Origin: an uncultured Oscillospiraceae bacterium
Lineage (GTDB): Bacteria; Bacillota; Clostridia; Oscillospirales; Oscillospiraceae
Assembly (NCBI GenBank): GCA_947632175.1
Contig: CANROC010000010.1
Coordinates: forward strand, 1-64,000
Direction of reading: 5' to 3'
DNA length: 64,000 nucleotides
Part shown: one piece after another, positions 1 to 8,461 of the stretch
Numbering within the stretch: position 1 is the first letter of the stretch
How the letters are laid out: every line of letters begins with the position of its first letter
Program-made: the position numbers and the translations under genes
The notes under the pieces: generated by a model
The model's input: only the letters and a program-made list of their open reading frames with translations
Databases searched by the model: none
Told to the model about the DNA's origin: nothing

Positions 1-621
1 CGGAATGTCCCTGACGGCAAAGGATTCTTCCGTTGTTTGTAAGTTCCACATACGGCGGAGCTTGTACATCCGAAAATTCTGTCGTTCCCTGCAAAAACCG
101 AATACATACCAGTCTGACCATTTAAAGACGATCAGGTATGGTTCGACCAGCTTATCTGCTTCGCCTTTGTCGTAACAATAACGGAAAGTGATGCATTGGG
201 ATCCTTTCATTGCTTTTTTGATTTCATCAATTTTATCAGCAAAGTCATCTTTATAAAATGAAGACAGGTCAATAACCATGTTGTCTGCCAATCTGATCGC
301 TGAGCTGCCGCCCATTTTCTGAACGAGCTTTTCTGCCAAGGCAGAGTTGGAAACACTGTCAAGCGATTTGAGACCCGTAAAGACAGCCGCGAGCTCCTGA
401 TCGGTAAACACCGTAGTATCAAGAGAAAAGCCTTCCATGATTGAAATACCGCCGCCCACGCCCTGTGTTGTGACGATAGGGATGCCGGCCTTGCAAATGT
501 CCTCAATATCACGATGGATGGTACGACGAGATACCTCAAATTTCTCAGCAAGGTAAGGCGCGGTCACACGCTTTTTCTGTTGCAAGGTCGTGATGATTCC
601 AATAAGCCGGTCGATTTTCAT
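1..621 (-). CDS. HTH-WYL domain transcriptional regulator, YafY family (3' end outside window)
   Basis: Reading leftward from ATG at 621 gives 207 open codons with no stop before the window edge. The N-terminus MKIDRLIGIITTLQQKK followed by a recognition-helix-like FEVSRRTIHRDIEDI is the HTH_11/DeoR-like winged helix of YafY/PafC-type regulators. The C-terminal part contains the WYL-domain signature region (SDWYVFGFCRE, then FRMYKLRRM), here with WYV in place of WYL. WYL domains bind a nucleic-acid or small ligand and tune DNA binding. Codon usage is more A+T-rich than the neighbouring rlmD gene, so it may be a later arrival. It lies 13 nt downstream of rlmD on the same strand, so read-through is possible. 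Confidence 0.85.
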   Translation of the reverse strand, partial: MKIDRLIGIITTLQQKKRVTAPYLAEKFEVSRRTIHRDIEDICKAGIPIVTTQGVGGGISIMEGFSLDTTVFTDQELAAVFTGLKSLDSVSNSALAEKLVQKMGGSSAIRLADNMVIDLSSFYKDDFADKIDEIKKAMKGSQCITFRYCYDKGEADKLVEPYLIVFKWSDWYVFGFCRERQNFRMYKLRRMWNLQTTEESFAVRDIP

Positions 622-634
622 GCATTCACGCCCC

Positions 635-2011
635 TCAGATTTTTAGTTGAACAACCGTCTCCACATGTTCGGTCCTCGGGAACATGTCCACGGCCTCGGC
701 GTGGGTGGGGGTGTAGGCGTGTTGGGTGAGGAGCTTGAGGTCGCGGGAGAGGGTGGCGGGGTCGCAGGAGACGTAGACGAGGCGGCGGGGGGACATTTGG
801 GCGATGGCGGCGATGACCTCCGGGGTAAGGCCGCGGCGGGGCGGGTCCACGACGATGACGTCGGGGCGGATGCCCTCGACGGCGAGTCGGGCGGCGATCT
901 CGGAGGCGTCGCCGCAGAGGAAGTCGGCGTTGGTAATATGGTTGCGCAGGGCGTTTTGTTTGGCGTCCTCGATGGCCTCCGGGACGATCTCCGCGCCGAT
1001 GACGCGCTTGGCGCGCCTTGCCAGGCACAGGGAGATGGTGCCGATGCCGCAGTAGAGGTCCAGGACCGTCTCCGTCCCGGTGAGGCCGGCCATATCTAAA
1101 GCGCGGGCGTAGAGGACCTCGCACTGGTCCCGGTTGACCTGGAAGAAGGAGGGGACGGACAGGCGGAAAGTGAGGCCGCACAGCGTCTCCTCCAGGGCGT
1201 CCCGGCCCCAGAGGGTGCGATAGGCGTCCCCCAGGACCACGTTGGTCCTGGCGGTGTTGGACGAGAGGACGACGCCGGCAAGGCCGGGGCAGGCATCACG
1301 CAGACGGCGGACAAGGTCCTCCTCACGGGGAAGCCGACGCCCCGCCGGGGCGTTGACCACCAGGCACGTCAGGGTCTCCCCGGCGGCATTTGTGCGGACA
1401 TAGAGGTGGCGCACAAGGCCGGCGTGGGCGCGCTCGTCGTAGGAGGGGACGGAAAAGGCCCGCATCCACTCCCCCGCCGCCGCCCGGATGGACGCCACAG
1501 CCTCCGGCTGGAGGCGGCAGTCCGGCACGTCCAGCACGTCGTGGCTGCGGCCCCGGTAGAAGCCGATCTTTCCATCGGAGGCGGGCAGCTGGGCCTTGTT
1601 GCGGTAGCGGTCCGTGGAGGCCGCGCCGTGGATGATACTGACCGGCAGGTCCACGCCGCCGATGCGCCGGAGGGCGTCCTCCACCTTGCGCTTTTTAAAG
1701 CGCAGCTCCTCGGCGTAGCTCATGTGGCGAACACGGCAGCCGCCGCAGGCGGGATAGTGGGGGCAGTCCGGGGCGACGCGCTCCGGCGAGGGGTCCATGA
1801 CCTCCTCCACCTTGGCGAAAGCGGCGTTTTTCAGGACCTTCAAAATTCTGGCGCGGCACGGCTCCCCGGCAATAGCCCCGGCCACAAAGACGGCCATGCC
1901 GTCTACCCGGGCGATACCCATGCCGTCGGACCCGTAGCCGGTACAGGTCAGCTCCACAAGCTCGTTTTTCTTTAAATCAGCCATAGATTCAACCAAAGCC
2001 GGGGCTTTCAC
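635..2011 (-). CDS. rlmD: 23S rRNA (uracil-5-)-methyltransferase RlmD/RumA family
   Basis: 458 aa SAM-dependent C5-uridine methyltransferase. An N-terminal TRAM domain (about residues 14-68) is followed by a 4Fe-4S ligand set (C83, C89, C92 in CPHYPACGGC and C165 in VPDCRLQP). The SAM-binding loop is VLDLYCGIGT, and the nucleophilic cysteine lies in YVSCDPATLSRDL near the C-terminus. The chosen start is GTG at 2011 with AAAGGA 10 nt upstream; an in-frame ATG at 1984 (MADLKKNE) lacks a comparable ribosome site but is possible. It follows clpE by 20 nt and is probably the last gene of the same operon. The TrmA/RlmC/RlmD paralogues overlap, so the exact rRNA or tRNA position is a family-level inference. 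Confidence 0.9.
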   Translation of the reverse strand: MKAPALVESMADLKKNELVELTCTGYGSDGMGIARVDGMAVFVAGAIAGEPCRARILKVLKNAAFAKVEEVMDPSPERVAPDCPHYPACGGCRVRHMSYAEELRFKKRKVEDALRRIGGVDLPVSIIHGAASTDRYRNKAQLPASDGKIGFYRGRSHDVLDVPDCRLQPEAVASIRAAAGEWMRAFSVPSYDERAHAGLVRHLYVRTNAAGETLTCLVVNAPAGRRLPREEDLVRRLRDACPGLAGVVLSSNTARTNVVLGDAYRTLWGRDALEETLCGLTFRLSVPSFFQVNRDQCEVLYARALDMAGLTGTETVLDLYCGIGTISLCLARRAKRVIGAEIVPEAIEDAKQNALRNHITNADFLCGDASEIAARLAVEGIRPDVIVVDPPRRGLTPEVIAAIAQMSPRRLVYVSCDPATLSRDLKLLTQHAYTPTHAEAVDMFPRTEHVETVVQLKI

Positions 2012-2031
2012 CTCGGCTTTGTCCTTTCGGT

Positions 2032-4341
2032 TTATGCTACGATAACGGTAATGGCGTCCTGCGCGGCGGTGAGGGCGACGGTGGTGAGGGCGCGGTCGTA
2101 CTTGGAGATGAGCTCGGCGGCGATCTTGTCCTCGATGTCCTTCTGGATGGTGCGGCGCAGGTTCCGGGCGCCGAACTCGGCGGAGTAGGACTTCTTCACC
2201 AGGTAGTCGATGACGGTGTCGTCCCAGGTGAGGGTCATGGCCCGCTCGGCCATGTTGTCCTTGAGCTCCGTGAGCATGAGCTGGGCGATGGCGCGGAAAT
2301 TCTCCTCCGTCAGGCGGTTGAAGTAGACGATCTCGTCCACGCGGTTCAAAAACTCGGGCCGCAGGAAGTCCCGGAGGGCCTTCATGACACGCTCCCGGTC
2401 CTGGTCCTGGGCGGAACCGCCGAAGCCCACGGACCCCGCGCCCCGCCGGTCGGAACCGGCGTTGGTGGTCATGATGATGACGGTGTTCTCGAAGTTCACC
2501 GTGCGGCCCTGGGCGTCGGTGACGCGGCCGTCGTCCAGAATTTGCAGGAGGATGTTCATCACGTCCGGGTGGGCCTTCTCGATCTCGTCAAAGAGCACGA
2601 CGCTGTAAGGCCGGCGGCGGATCTTCTCGGTGAGCTGGCCGGCCTCGTCGTAGCCCACGTAGCCCGGGGGCGAGCCGATGAGGCGGGAGACGGAGAATTT
2701 TTCCATAAACTCCGACATGTCGAGGCGAATGAGGGATTCCGGGACGTGGAACATATCCTCGGCAAGGCGCTTGACAAGCTCCGTCTTCCCCACGCCCGTG
2801 GAGCCCACGAAGATGAAGCTCACGGGCTTATGCTTGGCGGAGATGCCCACCCGGTTGCGCTTGATGGCGGCGCAGACGGTGTCCACGGCCTCGTCCTGGC
2901 CCACGATGTGGGCCTTGAGGCGCCGGTCGAGCTCGGCGAGCTTCTTGTGCTCGTCCTCGCGGATGGTGGAGGCGGGGATCTTGGTCCACAGCTCGATAAT
3001 GCGGGCGAAGTTGTCCAGGCCCAGCTCCGGGGTACCCTCGCTCTGGAGCTTGAGCTTCTCGTCGGAGATGGCGATCTCCCGGCCTCTCAGCTTGGCAAGG
3101 CGGGCGTAGTCCTCCTCGGCGTAGGGGCTCTGGTCCGTCTCCGGGCGCTCCAGCAAAAGCTCCCGCTCCTTGGAGATGTCCGCAAGCTCCTTGTCGATCT
3201 CGGCAAGGCGGGCGTAGTTTTTGCTCTTGAGGTTCACGTCCGAGCAGGCCTCGTCGATAAGGTCGATGGCCTTGTCGGGCAGGAAGCGGTCGGTGATATA
3301 CCGCTCGGAGAGGAGCACCGCCTGACGGCACATGGCCTCCGAGATGCGCACGCCGTGGAACTGCTCGTAGTAAGGGGCGATGCCCTTGATGATGGCGATG
3401 GAGTCCTCCACGCTGGGCTCCGTGACGGTAACGGGCTGGAAGCGGCGCTCCAGGGCGGAGTCCTTTTCGATGTGCTTACGGTACTCGGCGAAAGTGGTGG
3501 CGCCGATGACCTGTATTTCGCCCCGGGAGAGGGCGGGCTTTAGGATGTTGGCGGCGTTCATGGAGCCCTCGGCGTCGCCGGCGCCCACTAAGGTGTGGAC
3601 CTCGTCGATGACCAGGATGATGTTGCCGATCTTGCGGATCTCCTCGATGAGGCCCTTCATGCGGGACTCAAACTGGCCCCTGAACTGGGTGCCGGCCACG
3701 AGGCTGGTGAGGTCTAAGAGGTAGACCTCCTTGTCCCGCAGCTTGTAGGGCACGTCCCCGGCCTCGATACGCTGGGCAAGGCCCTCGGCGATGGCCGTCT
3801 TGCCCACGCCGGGCTCGCCGATGAGGCAGGGGTTATTCTTCTGGCGGCGGTTGAGGATCTGGATGACACGCTCCATCTCCTCGTCCCGGCCGATGAGGCG
3901 GTCCAGCTTCCCCTCCCTGGCCTTGGCGGTGAGGGAGATGCAGTAGGTGTCCAGGTACTTGCGCTTTTTGTCCCGGTTCTCACGGGTCTGGCGCTTGTCG
4001 GGCTCGCTGTGGGGCGGCTCCTCGCTCTGAGGGGGCTGGGCGCCGAAGAGCTTGTTGAGGAACGGGAAGGTGGCGGTCTTGCCGGAGTCGTCCTCGCCGC
4101 CGTCCATCTCGGCGGGGAGCTCCTCGGCGCCGCCGAAGGCCTCCATCATCTCGTCGGCCAGCTGTTCCACCTCGTCCTCATTGATGCCCATCTTCTTCAT
4201 GATGTCATCCACGGGCTTCAGGCCCAGCTCCCGGGCGCATTTGAGGCACAGGCCCTCGCTGGTGGTCTTGGAGCCCTCGATCTTGGTGACGAAGATAACG
4301 GCCGGCTTTTTGTGACAGCGTGAACAAAGGGTTGGTTGCAT
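2032..4341 (-). CDS. clpE: ClpE-type Clp protease ATP-binding subunit
   Basis: 769 aa Hsp100 unfoldase that feeds substrates to ClpP. From ATG 4341 (AAAGGAAG 8 nt upstream) the protein begins with a zinc finger C6-x2-C9-x22-C32-x2-C35, exactly the ClpE spacing, instead of the Clp_N repeats of ClpC. D1 carries Walker A GEPGVGKTA and Walker B VIDEVHT, then a coiled middle domain (LAEIDKELADISKE) and D2 with GSTGVGKTE and LFDEIEKAHPDV. A VGF loop (GAGSVGFGG) suggests ClpP docking. A longer upstream reading frame to 4452 is low-complexity and overlaps pgsA, so it was rejected as the start. In bacilli clpE is a CtsR-controlled stress gene; I saw no CtsR box here, and expression with pgsA and rlmD looks housekeeping. 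Confidence 0.93.
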   Translation of the reverse strand: MQPTLCSRCHKKPAVIFVTKIEGSKTTSEGLCLKCARELGLKPVDDIMKKMGINEDEVEQLADEMMEAFGGAEELPAEMDGGEDDSGKTATFPFLNKLFGAQPPQSEEPPHSEPDKRQTRENRDKKRKYLDTYCISLTAKAREGKLDRLIGRDEEMERVIQILNRRQKNNPCLIGEPGVGKTAIAEGLAQRIEAGDVPYKLRDKEVYLLDLTSLVAGTQFRGQFESRMKGLIEEIRKIGNIILVIDEVHTLVGAGDAEGSMNAANILKPALSRGEIQVIGATTFAEYRKHIEKDSALERRFQPVTVTEPSVEDSIAIIKGIAPYYEQFHGVRISEAMCRQAVLLSERYITDRFLPDKAIDLIDEACSDVNLKSKNYARLAEIDKELADISKERELLLERPETDQSPYAEEDYARLAKLRGREIAISDEKLKLQSEGTPELGLDNFARIIELWTKIPASTIREDEHKKLAELDRRLKAHIVGQDEAVDTVCAAIKRNRVGISAKHKPVSFIFVGSTGVGKTELVKRLAEDMFHVPESLIRLDMSEFMEKFSVSRLIGSPPGYVGYDEAGQLTEKIRRRPYSVVLFDEIEKAHPDVMNILLQILDDGRVTDAQGRTVNFENTVIIMTTNAGSDRRGAGSVGFGGSAQDQDRERVMKALRDFLRPEFLNRVDEIVYFNRLTEENFRAIAQLMLTELKDNMAERAMTLTWDDTVIDYLVKKSYSAEFGARNLRRTIQKDIEDKIAAELISKYDRALTTVALTAAQDAITVIVA

Positions 4342-4354
4342 GGCGATCTTCCTT

Positions 4355-4897
4355 TCAGCGGGCCTTGCGCTTGCGCATAAGGCCGGCGAACATGGCGATA
4401 TAGCTGACAAAGGCGGCGAGCGCCAGGGCGGCCGCGCAGGCCATGAGCACATGGGCGGCGGACGCCGGAATGGGAAAGACCATCAGCGCCACGCCCACGA
4501 CGAAGAGGACGGCGGTGGCGGTCTTGCCGATCATGTTGGAGGCGGGCATCTCCCCGCTCATACGGCCGGAGAGCAGAACGCCCCCGGCGGTCATCAGGAC
4601 CTCCTTGGCCAGGAAAAACCAGGGGATCCAGCCGGGGATCATATCCCGGAGGGCAAGGCAGGTGACCATGGCGACGGTCATCAGCTTATCGCCGGCGGGG
4701 TCCAGTATTTTCCCCAGATTCGTGATGAAGTTATACTTGCGGGCGATGTACCCGTCCAGAAAGTCGGTGACAGCCGCCAGGAGGAAAATGGCCGCCGCCC
4801 ACAGCATGGCGTGCTCCCCGCCGGAGAAAAAGGCCCACACGAAAGCGGGGACCATCAGGATACGCGCCCCGGAAAGGAGGTTGGGAATGTTCTTCAT
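4355..4897 (-). CDS. pgsA: CDP-diacylglycerol-glycerol-3-phosphate 3-phosphatidyltransferase
   Basis: 180 aa integral membrane enzyme making phosphatidylglycerol phosphate from CDP-diacylglycerol and glycerol-3-phosphate, the committed step to PG and cardiolipin. The CDP-alcohol phosphotransferase signature is perfect: D45-x2-D48-G49-x2-A52-R53-x8-G62-x3-D66-x3-D70 (TDFLDGYIARK then GKILDPAGDK). The rest is hydrophobic, consistent with about six membrane helices, and the length is normal for the family. It ends 13 nt before clpE and begins 29 nt after cvpA, so it is an internal gene of the operon. The paralogue PssA cannot be fully excluded, but PssA proteins usually differ around the motif. 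Confidence 0.92.
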   Translation of the reverse strand: MKNIPNLLSGARILMVPAFVWAFFSGGEHAMLWAAAIFLLAAVTDFLDGYIARKYNFITNLGKILDPAGDKLMTVAMVTCLALRDMIPGWIPWFFLAKEVLMTAGGVLLSGRMSGEMPASNMIGKTATAVLFVVGVALMVFPIPASAAHVLMACAAALALAAFVSYIAMFAGLMRKRKAR

Positions 4898-4926
4898 CTC
4901 TGTCCATATCCCTTTCAGAACAAATA

Positions 4927-5643
4927 TTAGAGATGCAAAAGCTCGGCAAGCTTGTTAGACTCCACAATGGCCTTGTAGACGAGGGTCTTCTCCTCCACCG
5001 CGGGCTTTATGAGGATGCCCAGGTACCGGCAGAAGCAGCCGAGGATGAAAATGATGAGGATCCCGCGGATGACGCCCAGGGCCGCGCCGGTGATGTGGTT
5101 CAGGTTCTCATGGCCGGGGATGCCGAAGTGGAGGTCCAGGATGTTGGCCGCCACGGTGAAGACGCAGATGAGGACGATAAAGCCCACGGCAAAGAGGAGG
5201 ACGTAGGAAAGGCGTCCGCACAGAAGGCCCGTCAGATACCGGGTCATCTGGGTGTCCACCTTGTCGTATTGACTGGCGGTGTCCTGGGCCATGGTCCTGG
5301 CGGCGGGGTCGGCGATGCCAAGCTTTCGCAGGACCGCCAGGGACACGGCGAAGACGTCCAGCTTCTCCCGCTCGTCCACGGAAAGGCCGGGGTCGATGAC
5401 GGCGCCGGAGGCCCCGTCCTCGCTGTCGCCGCCGGTCATGGCGCTCTCCACCACGCTGACGGCGAAGGGCTCCACCACCTCGCTCAGGTCGTCCTCGTAG
5501 GCGGTAGCCACCAGATTGGCCCCATAGAGGCAGATGACGATGGCGATGATCCACATGAGGCCGTTGATGATCCCGGAACGGAACCCGCGCCACGCACACA
5601 GCGCCACGATGCCCACCAGGGCCAGGTCAAGAATCAGGCTCAT
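4927..5643 (-). CDS. cvpA: CvpA family membrane protein
   Basis: 238 aa. The N-terminus MSLILDLALVGIVALCAWRGFRSGIINGLMW-like segment has the typical CvpA start (helix, then RGFRSG, then helix). Further hydrophobic helices lie around residues 140-165 and 190-210. Between helices 2 and 3 is a roughly 80-residue soluble insert rich in acidic residues (about 50-130). CvpA proteins are linked to colicin V production in Escherichia coli and to envelope maintenance elsewhere; the biochemical function is unknown. The start has AAGGAGACAGCTT just upstream of ATG. It is second in the operon, after the DUF5711 gene. Confidence 0.8.
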   Translation of the reverse strand: MSLILDLALVGIVALCAWRGFRSGIINGLMWIIAIVICLYGANLVATAYEDDLSEVVEPFAVSVVESAMTGGDSEDGASGAVIDPGLSVDEREKLDVFAVSLAVLRKLGIADPAARTMAQDTASQYDKVDTQMTRYLTGLLCGRLSYVLLFAVGFIVLICVFTVAANILDLHFGIPGHENLNHITGAALGVIRGILIIFILGCFCRYLGILIKPAVEEKTLVYKAIVESNKLAELLHL

Positions 5644-5670
5644 AAGCTGTCTCCTTTATGGTAAGGAAAG

Positions 5671-6783
5671 TCAGGTCTCTTTTCCGTAAACGTAGGCCGA
5701 GAAAGTCCCGGCGGCGAGGATGGAGCCGTCCGCGCGGAAGAGGAGCTTGCGGACGGCGGGATCGCACTCAAAGCGCTCCTGGAGGGTGAAGTAGGCATCG
5801 TAAACCTCGATGTGGCCCTCCAGACTCAGGGCCAGCCGGCCCGTCCCCGCCGCCATGGGACCGGGGGCGGCGGTAAACTCCAGGCTCCCCAGCTCCTCGC
5901 CGGAGGGCGAGAGTGTGACGGCGGTGAAGCCGTCGCCCACCTGGAAATCGGATAAGGCCAGGGCCGTGAGCTCCTGTCCCAGGGCGTAGGCGCGCAGGTA
6001 GCGGCCTTTAAAATCATACCGCCAGCTCTCCGTCATCTCCGGGCCCAGGCCCAGGACGCAATCCGGGGTCACGCAGACAAGGTCCTCCCCCATGTAGGCA
6101 AGGTCGATGATGAGGCCGGGGTAAACATACTCCCCCGCAAGGTCCGTGCTGTCCAGGCGCATGGACACCACGCGGCAGCCTCCGGAACCCACGGTGAGCA
6201 CCGCCAAGTCCTTGCGGCCCGTGACGCGGGCCCGAAGCACCCGCGCCGTCCCGGCGGACCAGCGGTAAATGGCCTTGCCCAGGGAGTTGTAGACGGTGAC
6301 GATGCCGTAATAGCCGTCCGCCTCGGTACAGACGGTGAGGTAGCCCAGGTCGTTCACATCCGCCGAGACGATGGGAAACTCCGTGGTGATCTCGGCGATG
6401 GAGCCGTCGGTGTCGAAAAAGATGGCCAGATTCCCGCCCACGTCAAAGGCCGCGCGGTAATCCGCCGCGCCGGTGATGGCCGGGGAGGTCCAGGCGAAGA
6501 GGCGGGACCAGTCCAGCTCCCCCTCCTCATCGTAGACGAAGAGGCCGGCGTTGGAGGCCACGGCCATGCCGCCGTTGAGGTCGGTGAAAGCCCCGCCGTC
6601 GGCGTTCTCGTAAAAGAACTCGTCAACGCCTGTGCGGCCGGTGAGCTGCCGCCACCAAAGGCGCAGGCCGCCCTCCTGCTGGCTCTTCACCGCCAGGGCC
6701 ACGGCCAGAATGGCCGCCGCCACGAGAAGCAATATGAGGACGGCCCGTATTAGGCCCCTGTTTTTTTTGTGCTTCTCTTTCAT
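5671..6783 (-). CDS. DUF5711 family membrane-anchored protein
   Basis: 370 aa. A basic N-terminus (MKEKHKKNRG) precedes one membrane helix (about residues 11-28). The remainder is predicted extracytoplasmic and built of short beta-rich repeats (GGMAVASNAGLFVYDEEG, GNLAIFFDTDGSIAE, LGYLTVCTEADGYYG), resembling a propeller. This matches DUF5711 proteins of clostridia, which have no known function. It is the first gene of the leftward operon and lies directly behind a TTGCAA-17-TATACT promoter. Association with cvpA and pgsA suggests an envelope role, but that is inference. Confidence 0.7.
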   Translation of the reverse strand: MKEKHKKNRGLIRAVLILLLVAAAILAVALAVKSQQEGGLRLWWRQLTGRTGVDEFFYENADGGAFTDLNGGMAVASNAGLFVYDEEGELDWSRLFAWTSPAITGAADYRAAFDVGGNLAIFFDTDGSIAEITTEFPIVSADVNDLGYLTVCTEADGYYGIVTVYNSLGKAIYRWSAGTARVLRARVTGRKDLAVLTVGSGGCRVVSMRLDSTDLAGEYVYPGLIIDLAYMGEDLVCVTPDCVLGLGPEMTESWRYDFKGRYLRAYALGQELTALALSDFQVGDGFTAVTLSPSGEELGSLEFTAAPGPMAAGTGRLALSLEGHIEVYDAYFTLQERFECDPAVRKLLFRADGSILAAGTFSAYVYGKET

Positions 6784-6814
6784 AACACGACCTCTGGTTT
6801 TATTCTAACATATT

Positions 6815-6843
6815 AGTATAGCACATCTGTGAAGATTTTGCAA
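6815..6843 (-). promoter_or_regulatory. Sigma-A-type promoter for the DUF5711-cvpA-pgsA-clpE-rlmD operon
   Basis: On the minus strand TTGCAA (6843-6838) is followed after exactly 17 nt by TATACT (6820-6815). The first gene starts 32 nt further on. It is close to consensus and located in the only non-coding gap upstream of the operon. Confidence 0.75.
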
Positions 6844-6851
6844 ATTACAAT

Positions 6852-7625
6852 TCATTCACAATCCGCCCCCATCATCTCCCCCACCGGGCCGTCGTACCAA
6901 ACGCGGTTGAGGTAAAGCCCCTGGGGCGGGACCGTGGGGCCGGTGAGGCGGCGGTCGCGGGACTCCAAAAGCGCCGGGATGTCCTCAGGGCAAAGCTTTC
7001 CCTCCGAGCAGTAGACCACGGTGCCCATGATGGCCCGGACCATGTTGTAGAGAAAGCCGTCGGCGCACACGCGCATGGTGAGGAGGCTGCCGTCTTGTTC
7101 GATGTCGCACCAGTAGACGGTGCGGACGGTGGTCTTCGTCTCGGTGCCCACGCTGCGCACGGCGGCAAAGTCGTGGGTGCCCACAAACTGCGCCGCGGCG
7201 GCGCGCATCACCTCCGGCTTCAGCGGCGAGGGATAGAACCAGGCGCGGTCCCGCTCAAAGGGGTCGGGGATGCGGGTGTTGCGGATGCGGTAGATGTATT
7301 CCTTTTTCCGGCAGGACAAAATGGCGTTGAAGTCCTCCGGCGCGTCCACGCAGGCGAGACACGCGATGTCCCGGGGCAGGCGGGCGTTCAGCGCCAGGGG
7401 GAATTTTGCCGCCGGGATGGTGGTGTCGGACCGGAAATTGGCGCAGTAGTTGAGGGCGTGGACGCCGGCGTCCGTCCGCCCGCAGCCGGTGACGCGCACG
7501 CGCTCACCGGTGAGCTTGAGAAGCGCCGTCTCCACCGTCTCGGCCACCGTGACGTCGTTTTTCTGCACCTGCCAGCCGTGGTAGGCGGTGCCGGCGTAGC
7601 GGAGCTTTAGGGCGATATTTCTCAT
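6852..7625 (-). CDS. truA: tRNA pseudouridine(38-40) synthase TruA
   Basis: 257 aa. It isomerises uridines 38, 39 and 40 in the anticodon stem of tRNAs. The catalytic aspartate is D52 in GCGRTDAGVHA, and the N-terminus LRYAGTAYHGWQVQ is typical. RDRAWFYPSPL and a C-terminal NMVRAIMGTVV segment are conserved TruA features. It lies 32 nt downstream of ecfT, the usual clostridial arrangement in which truA closes the ECF operon. Confidence 0.95.
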   Translation of the reverse strand: MRNIALKLRYAGTAYHGWQVQKNDVTVAETVETALLKLTGERVRVTGCGRTDAGVHALNYCANFRSDTTIPAAKFPLALNARLPRDIACLACVDAPEDFNAILSCRKKEYIYRIRNTRIPDPFERDRAWFYPSPLKPEVMRAAAAQFVGTHDFAAVRSVGTETKTTVRTVYWCDIEQDGSLLTMRVCADGFLYNMVRAIMGTVVYCSEGKLCPEDIPALLESRDRRLTGPTVPPQGLYLNRVWYDGPVGEMMGADCE

Positions 7626-7657
7626 GGCAAACTCCTTCCGCCGTCATAGGCTTGGAC

Positions 7658-8461
7658 TCACAGGCCGAACTTCGATAAGACGACGACCGCCGCCACCAGC
7701 GCCGCGCCCAGGCACAGCGCCAGCACGTCCCGGGCGGCCATGTGGAGGACGTTGAGGCGCGTGCGTCCCTCGCCGCCGTGGTAACAGCGGGCCTCCATGG
7801 CCGTGGCCAGCTCGTCGGCGCGGCGGAAGGAGGAGAGGAAGAGCGGGATGAGGATGGGCAGCATGGCCTTGGCCTTCTGGATGAGGTTCCCGGTGTCGAA
7901 CTCGGCCCCCCGGGCCTTCTGGGCGGAGATGATCTTGTCCGTCTCCTCGATGAGAGTGGGGATGAGCCGCAGGGCCATGCTCATCATCATGGCAAGCTCG
8001 TGGACGGGGACCTTCAGGACCTTCAGGGGCTTCATGAGAAGCTCCAGCCCGTAGGTGAGCATGATGGGCGAGGTGGTGTAGGTCAGCATAAAGGTGCCCA
8101 TCACCAGCATGACGATCCGCAGGACCATGAAAACAGCGTTTTCGATGCCCTCCCGGGTGATCTTGAAGATCCAGAACCGGGCGATGGGCTCTCCCCTGCC
8201 GTAAAAGAGGTTCAAAAGGCCCGTGAGGAGGACGATGAAGATAAGGGGCTTTAAGCCCTTCAGCATGGCGGAGAGGCGTATGCGCGCCGCGGCGATGGCG
8301 GCGGCCAGACATACCCCCACGAGGAGGTAGGCCAGCCACGTCTTGGCGCAGAAGAGGGCCACGATATAGAGGACCACCAGGAGTATCTTCGTCCGGGGGT
8401 CCAGGCGGTGGACCACGGTGGTACCGGGGAAATACTGGCCCAGAGTCACGTCCTTAAGCAC
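7658..8461 (-). CDS. ecfT: ECF transporter T component EcfT
   Basis: 267 aa transmembrane scaffold of a group II energy-coupling-factor vitamin importer. It has several hydrophobic helices (VVLYIVALFCAKTWLAYLL and others) and the two coupling motifs for the ATPases, AQKARGAEF and MEARCYHGGEGRTR, the second with ARC rather than ARG. The start is GTG at 8461 with GAGGGGG upstream, overlapping the ecfA2 stop by 8 nt; a longer frame to 8521 would start inside ecfA2 and has a non-EcfT, W/R-rich N-terminus. No substrate-binding S component is encoded here, so one or more are expected elsewhere. Confidence 0.92.
   Translation of the reverse strand: MLKDVTLGQYFPGTTVVHRLDPRTKILLVVLYIVALFCAKTWLAYLLVGVCLAAAIAAARIRLSAMLKGLKPLIFIVLLTGLLNLFYGRGEPIARFWIFKITREGIENAVFMVLRIVMLVMGTFMLTYTTSPIMLTYGLELLMKPLKVLKVPVHELAMMMSMALRLIPTLIEETDKIISAQKARGAEFDTGNLIQKAKAMLPILIPLFLSSFRRADELATAMEARCYHGGEGRTRLNVLHMAARDVLALCLGAALVAAVVVLSKFGL

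Noticed and set aside
2032-4452. Longer start for clpE at 4452
   Set aside because: The extra 37 codons overlap pgsA and are tryptophan/proline-rich; ATG 4341 has a good ribosome site and begins directly with the ClpE zinc finger.
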